From Escallonia rubra (taxonomy: Eukaryota > Streptophyta > Magnoliopsida > Escalloniales > Escalloniaceae), in NCBI GenBank assembly GCA_033065855.1, contig JAVXUO010002200.1, positions 310,001 to 374,000 on the forward strand: 64,000 nucleotides of DNA, read 5' to 3'. The number at the start of each line of letters is the position of its first letter. Positions within the stretch are counted from its first letter, which is position 1. The translations under genes and the position numbers were made by a program. The notes under the pieces are model-generated. The model made no database searches. It was given only the letters and a program-made list of their open reading frames with translations, and was not told the origin of the DNA. Below are positions 13,480-26,100 of this stretch, piece by piece.

Positions 13480-16400
13480 ATGGACACTTCACTCTCTAGT
13501 GACAGAGAGGCGCAATCCTCATCCACCGATGACAAAAGAGGCGGCTGGATCACCTTCCCCTTCATCATAGGTCTCTCTCTCTCTCTCTCTCTCTCAGACA
13601 CTCGCACACAGTTCAGGCAAATGCATGCATACGACATGACTATGATCAATCTGATAATATGTGACGTATATGTGGAAACCATGCAGTCTCTATGGCAGGC
13701 TTGATTCTAGCAGGGGGAGGAGTATTTGGCAACCTTATTGTTTATCTAATTGAGGTGTTCCATCTGAAGAGCATTGACGCCGCTCAGGTTTCCAACATTA
13801 TTAATGGTGGCAGCAGCCTGATTCCTATCATTGCAGCAATCCTAGCTGACTCCTTCTTAGGCTGTTACTCTGTCATTTGGATCTCCTCTCTTGTTTCTTT
13901 GCTGGTAACTGGTTATCAATTTTCTTGAAGCCTAGTAGGTTCGCTTTGGTTTACTGTTATCAAATGCAAAAATTCAGTACGAGTAAAAGCAATTCCTCTA
14001 TCCAAATGCACAAAAAGGAAAAAAAAACAAAAACAAACAGACAAGTTGAATTACTTAAAATCACAATGATCTACCTCCAGATATTTTTCTTCTTTCATCT
14101 TTTACACTTGATTGGGGGGAAATAAAATGAGCAATATTAGTAGCTTGCGAAGAACATCTACAAAGAAATTTTTCCTTGAACAAATAGAACCTCGTGCATT
14201 TGCACGTCATAAGAGCTAGTATAGTTGGCTCTTGGCCCAGTGAATATCGCTTATTCTGGTCGTGTTTAGATTACCAGTAGTTGTGCATGATTATACCATT
14301 TGCCTTGATAATTATACATTACTCTCCCGACATCCTTTTTGTTAATGTCAGTACTTAAAATAAAATTTTCTGAACAAAACAACCTCTAACGCCATGCAGG
14401 GCACCATCCTGGTCTCTCTAACTGCAATCCTCCCTTCCTTGAGGCCTCAGCCATGTCAAAATGGACCAATGTGCAGAAGCCCGTCAAAGCTTCAATTTGG
14501 GGTACTATATGCAAGCATAGCACTAGCCTCAATAGGGCAAGGTGGCGTGCGCTTTACTGTGGCAACATTTGGAGCAAGCCAATTTCATAAGCCCAAGGAT
14601 CAAGGAGTTTACTTCAACTGGTTTTTCTTCACATACTACATTGTTGCTATAATATCAGCTACAGCCATTGTCTATGTTGAAGATAACGTGAGTTGGGCCT
14701 GGGGGTTCGGTCTGAGTGTCGTGGCTAATCTACTCGGTTTGACAGTTTTCTTACTGGGAAGCCAGTTTTATCGTCATGTCAAGCCCGAAAGAAGCCCGTT
14801 TGTTGGCATTGCTCAAGTAGTTGTGGCAGCAATCAGGAAAAGAGAGGTCAATTTGTCATCTAAAAGTGAGGATTATTATCATGGGCATGATGGCGTGACC
14901 ACAGTAGCTACTTCAAGTCCACCAACGAAAAGCTTCAGGTAATTAATCAGAAGAGTTGCTTTATCTTTTGCATATATTCTCTTCAGAAACAGTGGTTCTG
15001 TACTTCAAAATGGGAAACACATTTCAGAATGGTTCTAGTAGTTGCTCATGCTAGCTAATGATAGGCTATAACTCTTTTGCTCTTTCAGCATAGAACAGCC
15101 ACTTTGTTTTGGGTGACATTCACAAGCTGATTATGTCATATGTCGGATGGTTAATATAGGTCGCATTCGGATGGTACTATTTCTTTTGTAGATATCCGAG
15201 AAAGTTTAAGCATAGGTCACGTCCGAGATGAATATTCACCTTAATGTAAGTCAAAAAGATTCTATGCGTTGTTGATGCAATCGAAGCATCTAACAAGTTG
15301 CAGATTATTGCTTGTACGTTGGACTTCAATAAGAGTAATGATCTGCACGTGCTGAAATATGATAGATGAGATCTTAAAATATCATTAAATCCCCTTTATT
15401 TCTATCTTAACTCTCAAGTACCAACGCATAAAAGCAGAGAAGTATGAACTAAGACATGAAACGACCAAGCCTCCTAGTTATCCAAGCAATAGGTGGAAGA
15501 GTAAAGAAAAAGAGAGCTAGAGCTTTTATTAGTCAATGTAATCATCAGCCATGAAGATTCTGAAGATAGATGGGCTCCCATTCAATCATCACAAAGATTG
15601 AAGGTGGGGCTTGTAACCCACTAATTACATGTGATGAGAAGAATGGGAGAGCAATGGTGCCTTTGAAAAGTATGTGCACTGCGCATGATGGGGCTTCTCT
15701 TACCCACTGCACGCAGTATTAGAGATGGACCATCTCTTAGTAGTGGAATTGTGGAAGCTACACTTGCTAATGTAACATCGATTGAGTACCTTTTCCAATA
15801 TATTTTAGAATAGAATTATCCTTGGAGAAATTAGTCAATAGTTCAAGAAATGCAGTGAGTGAGTGGTGAGAAGATAAGGCGAAGTTCCCACTATGTGATT
15901 ACCCTGTAGGTCTGCTATGTATGCAGGGACGCGCTTTCCTGGTCTACAGTCGAGATGGAGAGCGAGATGCCATTTTATCGACTAATTGTGTCCTGGTCAT
16001 GTAAAAAATACACTAAGACAAGTGTGGCCTTGTTAGAGAAATGCAAAGAACTTTTGAACAGTTCCAATGTGTATGATCCGGTTGCCTGCTGGACCTAGCT
16101 TGGTTTAAGAAACAAAAAGGTGTCAAAATGTGAGCAAGCTTGATCACATAGCACTAGCCATTTTATATCCTAAGAAAACTTGGTTCATTTCTTTTATTGA
16201 TCATGCAGATTCCTAAATCATGCAGCAATAAAAACTGAAGGGGACGCGAAATCAGATGGCTCAATTGCGAAACCATGGAAGCTATGCACAGTGCAAGAAG
16301 TAGAAGACCTAAAAGCGCTACTTAGAATCTTCCCACTGTCGTCTACCAGTATATTCTTAGTAGCTCCAATCTGTGTGCAAGCCAACTTGGTAGTCCTCCA

Positions 16401-16989
16401 AGCCTTAACCATGGACCGTCGCCTAGGAAGTTCCCATTTCAGAATACCAGCCGCCTCCATGCTCGTTTTTGTCCTCGTCTCCACGGCAATTTCTCTCATA
16501 ATACTCGACTGGTTCCTATGGTCCGCGTGGCAGAAACTGGTCGGTCGACCACTAACACCGCTCCAACGAATAGGAGTAGGTCACGTGCTCAACGTAACGT
16601 CCATGGCAGTATCGGCCCTGATTGAATCAAAGAGGCGCAGCAAAAGCATTTCTTCTGTCTTGTGGCTGGTGCCACAGCTAGCCATTGTTGGCATTGGAGA
16701 AGCATTTCATTTCCCTGGACAGGTAGCATTTAACTATCAAGAGTTTCCTGCGTTGCTAAAGAACATGTCAGCTGCCTTGACAGCTATGGTTATCGGGATA
16801 ACTTTTTACCTGAGTAGTGCTTTGAGCGCTCTGGTCCGAAGGGTGACCGGATGGTTGCCGGATGACATAGATGATGGTAGACTAGATAATGTATATTGGA
16901 TTTTAGCTGTGCTTGGGACAGTGAATTTTAGTTATTATCTATGTTGTGCATGGTTTTACAAGTACCAAAATCTTGGTGGTGGGAGATAG
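13480..16989 (+). CDS. NRT1/PTR (NPF) transporter, NPF2/NAXT-like, copy 1
   Basis: It encodes a predicted 12-helix major-facilitator membrane transporter of the nitrate/peptide transporter family. The four exons are 13480-13570, 13687-13904, 14400-14938 and 16209-16989 (542 aa). Family features are RGGWITFPF before helix 1, LADSFLGCYSVIW at the helix 2-3 region, the VYVEDNVSWAWGFG block, a variable central loop split by the third intron, LTMDRRLG, and GIGEAFHFPGQ in the C-terminal half. The motif pattern suggests the NPF2 nitrate-excretion (NAXT) clade. The ExxE(R/K) proton-coupling motif usual in helix 1 of NPF proteins is absent, as I recall for that clade. I chose ATG 13480 because it fits the frame of the second gene's exon 1. 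Substrate is not proven. Confidence 0.88.
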
Positions 16990-18885
16990 TTCCAGCTCTA
17001 ATTAGTGATCTGTTAAGGACATAAATCCTATTTGGATCCACTTTTGTTATTGTAATTTAAACAGTGATGCATATGATCATATCAATCTGCGCGCGCCTGT
17101 GTGTGTGCCGGGGTTCTGGGTGGGGTGTTCAAGTACTTATCTGCATGTGTATACTTATTATGTCTGTATCCACAAAATCAGAAGCTATAGGCATGTCAAA
17201 AGAAACAGAAACAAGCACAATAATGTAGTCTGTTCCCTTTGCAATTTTGAGACAACTATATTGATTTATTACGCCACTAAGGCACCAAATTTAGTAAAAT
17301 GGTAGATTCAATGCTACAGTTGCGACGAGTCGACCTTTATTGGCGGGACAAATAGGTACCTCTAGTGTCAAAATAATCACCAATGCAGCTCCTCTGCGAA
17401 CTGTAGCGAACTCTAATTCGTTCGGCAGTTCGGCTCATATATTTTATCAATCGTGAAACAAGATGAAGCTCCCTGAGGAGTTTAGGATACACGCTTCACA
17501 AAGTATGACTTTGCATCATAACACTATGGAGCCGAGCCTCCGCTTCATGAATCAATCGAGGGTCAAAAAGTGGTTCAACCAGATAATGGAAGTCGTGACT
17601 AGTGAGCATAACAAGAAGTATGGGTGGAGCTACGCTGAAATAATAGCAAAATGGTAGACATCGATCCTAACAAATCTTGGCCGATTAAACTAACGTTCGC
17701 TCTTTTGTCTAGCTACAACATGTTGACCTGGTTTCGACATCACTCGAATAGATTAATGGATGCAAATATCATGTGTTGGAATCAATCTCATTGGGGTGGT
17801 TGAACGTGATCTGAGGTGCTGATTGTTTAAAGGACTGCTGGGAGTAGGTAGGTTTTGAGGGTCCGTGTTCAACAATAATTGTTATCCAAAAACAGCTAAC
17901 ATAAAGAGATAAATTTTTCCACTTTTGAAGTAAACAATGCCAACTTGCAAAGGTTTTGCTTTATTATCTCCCCCCTACCCCCCCCCCCCCCCCCACCACC
18001 CCCGGATGTGTAAGAAGAAAACTTTGTACCTTTTGTCTTTAACTGTGTATAATCTATCAATTGTGTCAATGGATATTCCTATGTCCAGCGGGAATCACGC
18101 GATGGAGAGAATCCAGGTGTGAAGTACCTCAGTGAGTCTCAAGTCCTTTTCTTAGTATGCTTCTTTTTATTTTTTGTTAGACGGTAAGGAGTATCCTCGA
18201 GCCAGCCTTAGCGTCGATCGAGACTAAGTCCCCTCTCCGGGCGATCTTAAGGGCGCACCCCCCACATCGGCCTGGTGCATGCAGACCTCTGGGTGCTGGC
18301 CCCAAGGCTTGAACCCACGAAATCAAGGTAGGGATACCTCCTTGACCACCAGGCCAATCCCTTGGAGTTCCCTTAGTATGCTACTTTGTTGTTGTTGTTC
18401 TTCTTCTTCTGTTATAATGATGTTAAAACTCGTTGCAAATGTCCAAATCTCAACCTTGCTTGACCAAATCTTGTTTTTTTAAGCCTAAATGTGACAAGAA
18501 ATGTAAAGGTGCAAGTGATATGTACATACCAGTGTATGAGATTCGGGATGCCTTTTCGTATGTGTTGAAACTTAAAAGCAATGCATGTTGGAGAAATTGA
18601 CAAAAATAGTTTCAAAGAATGAAGTCCCAAGCAAAGTCCACTTCCCAAGTTTTGTGAAAACGTCTTCTAACAATGATATATCCAAAATTAGTCTAGTGTG
18701 AGATCGCGAAAGCATTAAGTTATGCCCCAATTAATTAATATAGCCATGGTAGGTGAAGGGAATATATGAGTTTACTTGCGTACATCAACATTGTTGGACA
18801 GGCCCTGCATATAAAACCAGCCCCACACAGTGCACTGCTAAGCAGCAGCCACTGAGATAGAGAGTTGGGTTGCTGCACTTCCACC
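16990..18885. other. Intergenic region between the two NPF genes
   Basis: It contains a SINE (18162-18371), a C-run at about 17975-17993 and AT-rich sequence. A 64-codon frame at 17463-17657 has no recognisable family and I do not call it. The last few hundred bases are presumably the promoter of the second NPF gene, though no clear TATA is assigned. Confidence 0.5.
18162..18371 (-). mobile_element. tRNA-derived SINE, about 210 bp
   Basis: Read on the minus strand it begins near 18371 and carries a pol III box A (TGGCCTGGTGG, 18346-18356) and box B (GGTTCAAGCC, about 18306-18315), with spacing as in tRNA-headed plant SINEs. It ends in an A-rich tail at 18162-18180. A perfect 11-bp target duplication CTTAGTATGCT flanks it at 18151-18161 and 18372-18382. 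The boxes, tail and duplication together make the call firm. The named SINE family is not assigned. Confidence 0.88.
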
Positions 18886-21865
18886 ATGATCGACGATGGC
18901 TCGCTCATCGGACGTGAAGAAGCAAGGCCGTCCGCGTCCCCTCGCACACGAGGTGGTTGGATCACCTTCCCCTTCATCTTAGGTATTATCTCTTTCTCCA
19001 ACTCTTGTTCTTTGGAGTATAACATTTCTAGCTAGAGTTGAGGGTTTGTGTCACGACCACATTCTAGCGACAAATTTTTGTTAGAGGAGTGCCAAAAAAG
19101 CGAAAAAGAAACAACGTACATGGTCTTTTGCAGCAACTATGGCTGGCTTGACCCTAGCGGCTGGAGGATGGACAGTGAATCTCATAGTATATCTGATAGA
19201 GGAGTTCAACGTGAAGAGCATCGATGCTGCTCAGATATCCAACGTCGTTAATGGCTGCGCCACCCTGTTTCCTGTCCTCGGAGCGATCCTTGCAGACTCC
19301 TTTATGGGCTGTTACTCCGTCATTTGGATCTCCTCTCTTGTCTCTTTAATGGTAACTTCTCACTTTTGCTAATTTGGGGGCTTTATCAATTCATATTTCT
19401 AATCAACTTGTAAACTAGTGGTAAGACAAAGGAAGGGTCTGCCTCAACACCCTTTCATCCTATTTACAGTTCATGTTGCATCAGGATGCTTGGAGGAAGT
19501 TTGCTCCAATAGGAAGAAAAGATTGGCTCCTATTTAGCAACACATTTTGAGCTGAATTGGATTAGCATTTTATGCAATATTCACCAATGCAGTAATCAAT
19601 CTCTAGATCACCTTACATTAATCGTTTGGAAAGCGATCCATTGAGTTATCTTCTTGATCTGCAGGGAATAGTACTTTTAACCCTCACGGCGACACTGGAT
19701 TCCTTAAGGCCTTCACCATGTAAAACTGGAACTAGCATTTGCGCACACCCGTCAAGGATCCAATCTGCAGTCCTATTTTCTGGTATAGCTTTGGCAGCTT
19801 TAGGGATGGCAGGTACGCGCTTTACTTTAGGCACTATGGGAGCGAATCAATTCCTGAAGCCGAAGCACCAAGGGATTTTCTTCAACTGGTATTTCATCAC
19901 CATGTACACATCAGTTGTACTAAGCGTCACGGCCATCATATACGTCGAAAATAATGTGAGTTGGGGGTGGGGGTTTGGCCTCTGTGTCTTGGCAAACGCA
20001 CTTGGCTCCGCCATTTTTGTGCTCGGAGGCCGTTTCTATCGCAAAGTAAAGCCACAAGGGAGTCCATTCATGGGTTTAGCTTGCGTCCTCGTCGCAGCAA
20101 CAAGGAAGAGAAAATTGTTACTTTCGCAGAAAGGCGAGGATTATTACCATGAGGCACATGATGGAACCACAAAGATGGTGGACAACACAGCTCCGACAAA
20201 TACCTTCAAGTAAGCCTTTCTGTTCCTTTTCGACTCCATATACGGTGTCAACAATGGTTGTTAGTTTTTATGCACTTGACAGTCGATCATTTCAATTATT
20301 TAGAGATGGCATTTCGATAAAATATACCAACCATGACCCCAAGATAAACCAAATTGGTTCCTAAATAATTCATTTTCCTTCTTGACTACCTTCATTGCGT
20401 GTGTACAAGACACAACCACCCATTTGACTGTACGAGTGACGACAATGAAATATGAGATTTTTTATCGCCAATCTAAATATAATTTTTTCCTTCTCTACTT
20501 TAACTTAGTAGGTTGTATCCATGCTTTCATAGTTTATAGGATGCTATCCCGTCTTTCGAATTGACAATCTGCTTTACTCAAATTAAGGCTGGAGATCACC
20601 TAAAAAATTTATACTACGCATGAGGACGAATTTAAATCGACTATACATAGGGACTGAAAAGATTCATATATCTGGTGGGCTTCTCCTTCCTATGGATATG
20701 CTTTTGGATTAACTATATATATTAGACTTTATTGCTTCAGAAAAACTCATTTCCCAACTCAAACATGAAGATTAAGCCAATAAGTGGACTAAACACCAAA
20801 GCTTTCAAACATAGGGTTCAAACATTTCCAAAAATTGTTAGTCAAGCATCATATGTTCATATTTTCAGTTTTCAAGCTTCAGCCTGTTTCCATCTTTATA
20901 ACACTAAAATTTTCTGGAAATGCAAAAACGAACGGGCAAGAAAGCTTAACCAGTCAGGACCTAAAGAATATTCCGTTCCTTCTCCAACTTAAGAGAGTTG
21001 TCACCATATATGCAGGTTCCTAAACCATGCAGCACTGACAGGTGAAGGAGACACTCGATCAGATGGCTCGATCGCAAAACCATGGAGGCTATGCACAGTG
21101 CAGCAAGTTGAAGATCTCAAAACGCTAATTAGAATCTTACCGCTCTGGTCGACTGGCATTTTTCTAAGCACTCCACTTGGCATCCAAGCAAGCTTAACAG
21201 TACTCCAAGCTCTGACTATGGACCGTCGCCTCGGACCTCATTTTAAAATCCCAGCCGGAACCATGATAGTCTTTGTACTCATACCCACTTCCATTTTTCT
21301 CACCCTCGTGGACCGCTTCATTCTCCCGACATGGAAGAAGCTGACCGGCCGTTACCCAACACCCCTCCAACGAATAGGAGTCGGCCATGTCCTAAATGTG
21401 CTTAGCATTGCGGTGTCGGCTTTGGTGGAAGCGAAGCGGCTCAAAGCAGCACAGTCACCCCACCTCCAGGACCAAAACGGCTCATCCGTCGTGCCCATGT
21501 CCGTGTTTTGGCTAATCCCTCCTCTGGCCATTACTGGCATCGGAGAAGCATTTCACTTTCCTGGGCAAGTGGCATTGTACTACCAAGAGTTTCCTGTATC
21601 TTTGAAAAGCACATCCACGGCGGTGGTGGCTTTGTTTATTGGGGTTGCCTATTATTTGAGCACGGCCATGGTGGACTTGGTGAGGAGGGTAACAGCATGG
21701 CTACCAGACGATATAAATCATGGGAGGATAGATGATGTGTATTGGGTGGTGGTTGTGATAGGGGTACTGAACTTCGGTTATTATCTGGTTTGTGCGTGGT
21801 TCTACGAGTACCGAAGCCTTGGAAAGGTGGAGGATGAGAGTTCCGCTTCTGATAATAGTGGATAA
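18886..21865 (+). CDS. NRT1/PTR (NPF) transporter, NPF2/NAXT-like, copy 2
   Basis: This is a tandem paralogue of the gene at 13480-16989. The exons are 18886-18982, 19134-19351, 19665-20209 and 21016-21865 (569 aa). Intron positions and phases match copy 1 exactly, and exon 2 is 218 nt in both. Shared landmarks are RGGWITFPF, LADSFMGCYSVIW, VENNVSWGWGFG, LTMDRRLGPHF and GIGEAFHFPGQ. Copy 2 has a longer central-to-C-terminal loop (an extra SPHLQDQNGSS-type insert) and a longer acidic tail (DESSASDNSG). It also lacks the helix 1 ExxE(R/K) motif. Both copies look intact, so sub- or neofunctionalisation is possible. Function as a nitrate or related anion transporter is inferred from family. Confidence 0.88.
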
Positions 21866-23124
21866 ATGTTTTCAAACATTCACCGTTCACGTCAATTTAC
21901 GTTAACGTTTCCTGTTCTAAGTGATTTAACTGATTTACCAGGGTCCAGCAAAGAGTGAACATATTTCTACTGGAAGATTACAACCCCACCCCCCACCCAC
22001 ACACACACAAATCTTTCCTATTTTTTATTTTTTTTAGATATATATAAGAAATATATCTCACCAGATGAGGAACATGAGGCTAACATCCCTGGCTCTAGAG
22101 ATTACTGAACACGAGGCTAACATCCCAGACACTAGAGATTACAGTGGGACAACATAAAAACCAACCGAAAACCTTCATGTGCATTTAAATTTGTATTTTT
22201 ATTAATTTTTCTATTTTATATTTTTATTGTGTTTTTTCATTCCCTATAAGTCCAAGGTGTTAGGCCTTAAATTTGTTGTTTAGGTTTTAAGTAATCTACC
22301 GGAGTCCAGCCGAGGTAAATCATATTTCTGTGGCACTGAGTAGGTTTGACCCTTACAATTCCTAAGAAGGATCACAGAAGATAATGGCCAATAACCATAT
22401 CTAACAACTAATTATTGTTACTATACAGAAAATGTTGCAACCAAAAAGGAATTTGTACTCTTTTAGAGGTGGAAAATAAAAAATTTCTTTCTTTAATCCT
22501 ACTCCGTTGTGCTGCACAGATTTTCTTACCTTAAATCCTATCCAGCTGCACTGCCATTTAACGTGCCTTGTATATGAATTACAAACTACCAAAAAAAAAG
22601 ATATCTTGAACGGTTGCGAAACACTTTGTAAGAGAGAATTCCCGTTAAAACACAGAAAATAATCCTATTTATTGAGCGACTAATGAGAAGTCTTGATTGG
22701 TTTAGAAATGCTCCGCTAGACTGTTGCATAGCATATTTGAGTGACTAATAAGAAAATAATTGCGTTATGTCTGAATTCCTATTTATAGATACATATATCA
22801 TTGTATAAACTTTGGAACAGAGGACATGACAACTTTCATTCGTACTTTTCTATAACCCAACAATTATTGTTCATGCTCGTTGCCCATGCATGCATTCACC
22901 ACTGTATTAGTCTATTACAACGAGGTAGACACTCACATGACTCGATTTTTGTTAGGAAAAAAAGGAAAAGAGAAGGAAAAAGAAAAGACACTTATGACTC
23001 GATTTTTGTTAGGAAGATACTGTTGTTAAGCAATTATATCTGCGTAAGGTAGTTTACGAATTATGTCGGTCCAGATAAGTCATTGTAAGGAAAATAGGAC
23101 AAATTTGAGTCAAACCAAAGTTGG
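21866..23124. other. Intergenic region with small duplications
   Basis: There is no gene. Short direct repeats are visible: GAGGCTAACATCCC occurs at about 22076 and 22111, related GTCCAGC...CATATTTCT segments occur at about 21943 and 22306, and GACTCGATTTTTGTTAGGAA occurs at about 22939 and 22997. The NPF and minus-strand genes converge here, so their 3' ends and poly(A) sites lie in this stretch. Confidence 0.55.
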
Positions 23125-26100
23125 TCAATCAGAGTCGGCAGGCAGAATGTTGGTACACTTGGTGCAATCAAATGGTCCAATCTGATTGTTTTTCCGCTTC
23201 ACCTGGAAAACATAGCAGCATAGATAGCCAGATTAGATACAGTCAGTAATAAATAATGTTAAACCTCTGCATAGTACTAGAAGTCATCGGATTCAATGTC
23301 TTTCAGCTAAATAGTATGCAAATAGGAGTATTGCAATATATAGTAATGACACTAACTGGAAATATAAAAACCAATCTAAAAGTGAATTTGGAATAAACTT
23401 CAGCAGGTTCAATTTTCTGAGGGGCAAATAAGTCCATTTATGGAGTTGAATTTTCCAAAAACATCAGGATGCAGCAATTAGTCAAGAATCAAAGTTCGTC
23501 AACAAATGCCCGAAAAGGGTTTTGCCCCTATGCATGCTATACCGCTTAAAGCCATCTTCAACACAAATATGACAAACAAAACCTATGTGCTACGACGAGC
23601 CCAGTGATAAAATTGAGAAGAATCTCCTAACTGATTGCAGGTTAATTTGCCGAAAAGTATATCTGAAAATGAAACAACTGAAGTGTGCATGGTCACTGTT
23701 CAATTTGTATGCCACTCTGGTTGATGCACCTTGATTGTGCTTCTCACATTTACAATATGCGTCTTAAGAGAATCCCTTGGCTTTCAATTCAATATATATG
23801 ATCTATTTGATTTGCTGCAAGCAACAGTTGTGCCGCAGTCATGGATAAACGACACATTCAAATCTTTACATTACAAGATGATTATGAAGCCATAGAACTA
23901 ATCATTTTCCCCAAATTTCTCCTCCACCCTCCACTCAAACAACAAAAATGACAGGGGATCATTAAGATTCATAATCTTGGCTGATAATGTTTTATAAATT
24001 AACTACAGAAGGAAAGGAAAGCTATAATGTTGTGAACATGTTTCCTTAGTGCATATGAACATCAAGAAAGAAGGGCCATACCGGAGACCATGGACCTGGC
24101 TCAGGTTGAGATTTGTCAGGGGGTGAATTTGTTACGGCACCACTTTTCATAGTCAAAATATCCTGTATAGCGACCACAGTGAAAGTGTACATATTATGGA
24201 TCTTTGCATGCGAGTATAATCCACTTGGTTTACAGATAAAATCATGAACCACAACACTTGTGAACATTCTCAAATAGGTGAAGTAAAACATCGTGCCGTA
24301 GCATACAGGACTCTACTGAAAGCATGTACGATACCAAAATTCAGAAGTTGCTATTTTCAACCTAGACAATCAACTATCTAAGCCCATGTGCAATCTTCGG
24401 AAAGTTCACTGATGTTAAAACACACTTGGATGTTTGAAATTTTCCTACATAGCCAGTTTCCAGTCGAGATCATATTCTCCTAAAAGTAACAAGTCACTGT
24501 AGGAACCTTTGCATTATAACTCTAATGAGAAATGCATGTAAATTGATCTACTCCCCAAAAAAGTTGCACAGAGACCAATGAGAGAGAGAGAGAGAGTTTC
24601 AAGCTGTGAACGTAACAAATATAGGGAAAGAAGGTGATGATAAAGCCTAATGGCCCAACCACCTAAAACAGAAATACAGGATGCACAGGTGGTCGATAGG
24701 AAATGAGACTCATCAGCTATTTGAGGTTCAGGGTCCAAAAACAAAAGTAAGACAAGGGCACTACTGCAGGAAGTGATGCAATGACTAAAAATTATCATGG
24801 GAATGATGTGTCTTACACCTAATGAAAGACGTAGAATGATCCAAAACAGCTCAAGTGTCCAAGACAGTGGTGCAGCAACAGATAACAAAGACACAAAGGA
24901 CCATAGAATCAACTGCCTTTTGAGAATTAGAAGGCTATACTTGTCAAAAGATTGTAGATTACCTCTCCAGCAGCCTCAATGGCAGCCAACCATTCGTCAC
25001 TAAAAGGAATTGCATTTGGTGGAGGTCTTTTCACATGATTATCTTGCTTCATCCCGTTGTCAAATCCGAGATTTCCCTTACTAGGGGGGAAAAGAAAACC
25101 AAAGGAAGACAACTTAGAGCTATTTCCCAAATTTAGACTTAACAACAGCACACTCATGGAATGAGTCAAAATCCTAGGAAACAAACAAACAAGTACATAA
25201 GCTAGCTATGAGTTACTTACGCTGCTGCCTTCTCCTTTTCAACACATATGTCATCGTCCAACACATAGCACTGGTCACCTACAGGGCTTTCACTGTCCTT
25301 TGCAATCCTTTCCAATCCTTTGGGTCCTAATTCCTCTTGGCAACTTCCTCGTGCGAACATCTGATATCCTTCAACTGATAAAACTTCTTCATTGGATGAA
25401 CAAGTTTCTGCACAAGTAGTGGTTCTCATCGTCAAAGCTGAACCAAATTCCAGATTTGTGTCATGTCTGTCAAAAGATATCTCATCACTTTCGGCTAAAA
25501 ACTGGGTCCGTGCAGAACCTGATGGCCCCTCCATATGTGGCTGGTTTGTTGGTGAAACAGCACAAATGTTGGCACAAGTAGTGCTTATTATCTTCAAAGC
25601 TGAATCAAATTCCGGGTAGGTAACTCGACCACTATTTTCTGAGTCATCGCAATCAGAAGAGAACTTGTGATTCTCCTCTGAAGACTTGGTTTGCGCAGAA
25701 CCTGAAGGCCCCTCCATATGTAGCCCGTTTTTTGGTGAAATAGCAGAAACTTCTGCAATAGTAGTGGTTCTTATCTTCAAAGCTGAATCACATTCAGGAT
25801 GGGTAACTTGACCAAGATAGGTAACTTGACCACTGTTTTCTGTGTCATGTCTCTCAGCAGAGGACTCGTGATTTTCGGCTGAAAACTTCGTTCCTGAAGA
25901 AACTAATGGCCTCTCCATATGCGGCTGGTTTTTTTGTGAAACAGGACAAGATTCTGTACAAGAACTGGTTCTTATCTTCAAAACTGAATTATATACTGGA
26001 GAGGTAACTTGACCACTGCTTTCTGTGTCATGTCTATCAGAGGTGAACTCGTGATTTTCAGTTGAAAATTTGGTTGCTGCAGAGCCTGATGTACCCTCCA

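Noticed and set aside
17463-17657. 64-codon plus-strand frame between the NPF genes
   Set aside because: It is readable but short, has no family I recognise, no splice partners and no conserved context.
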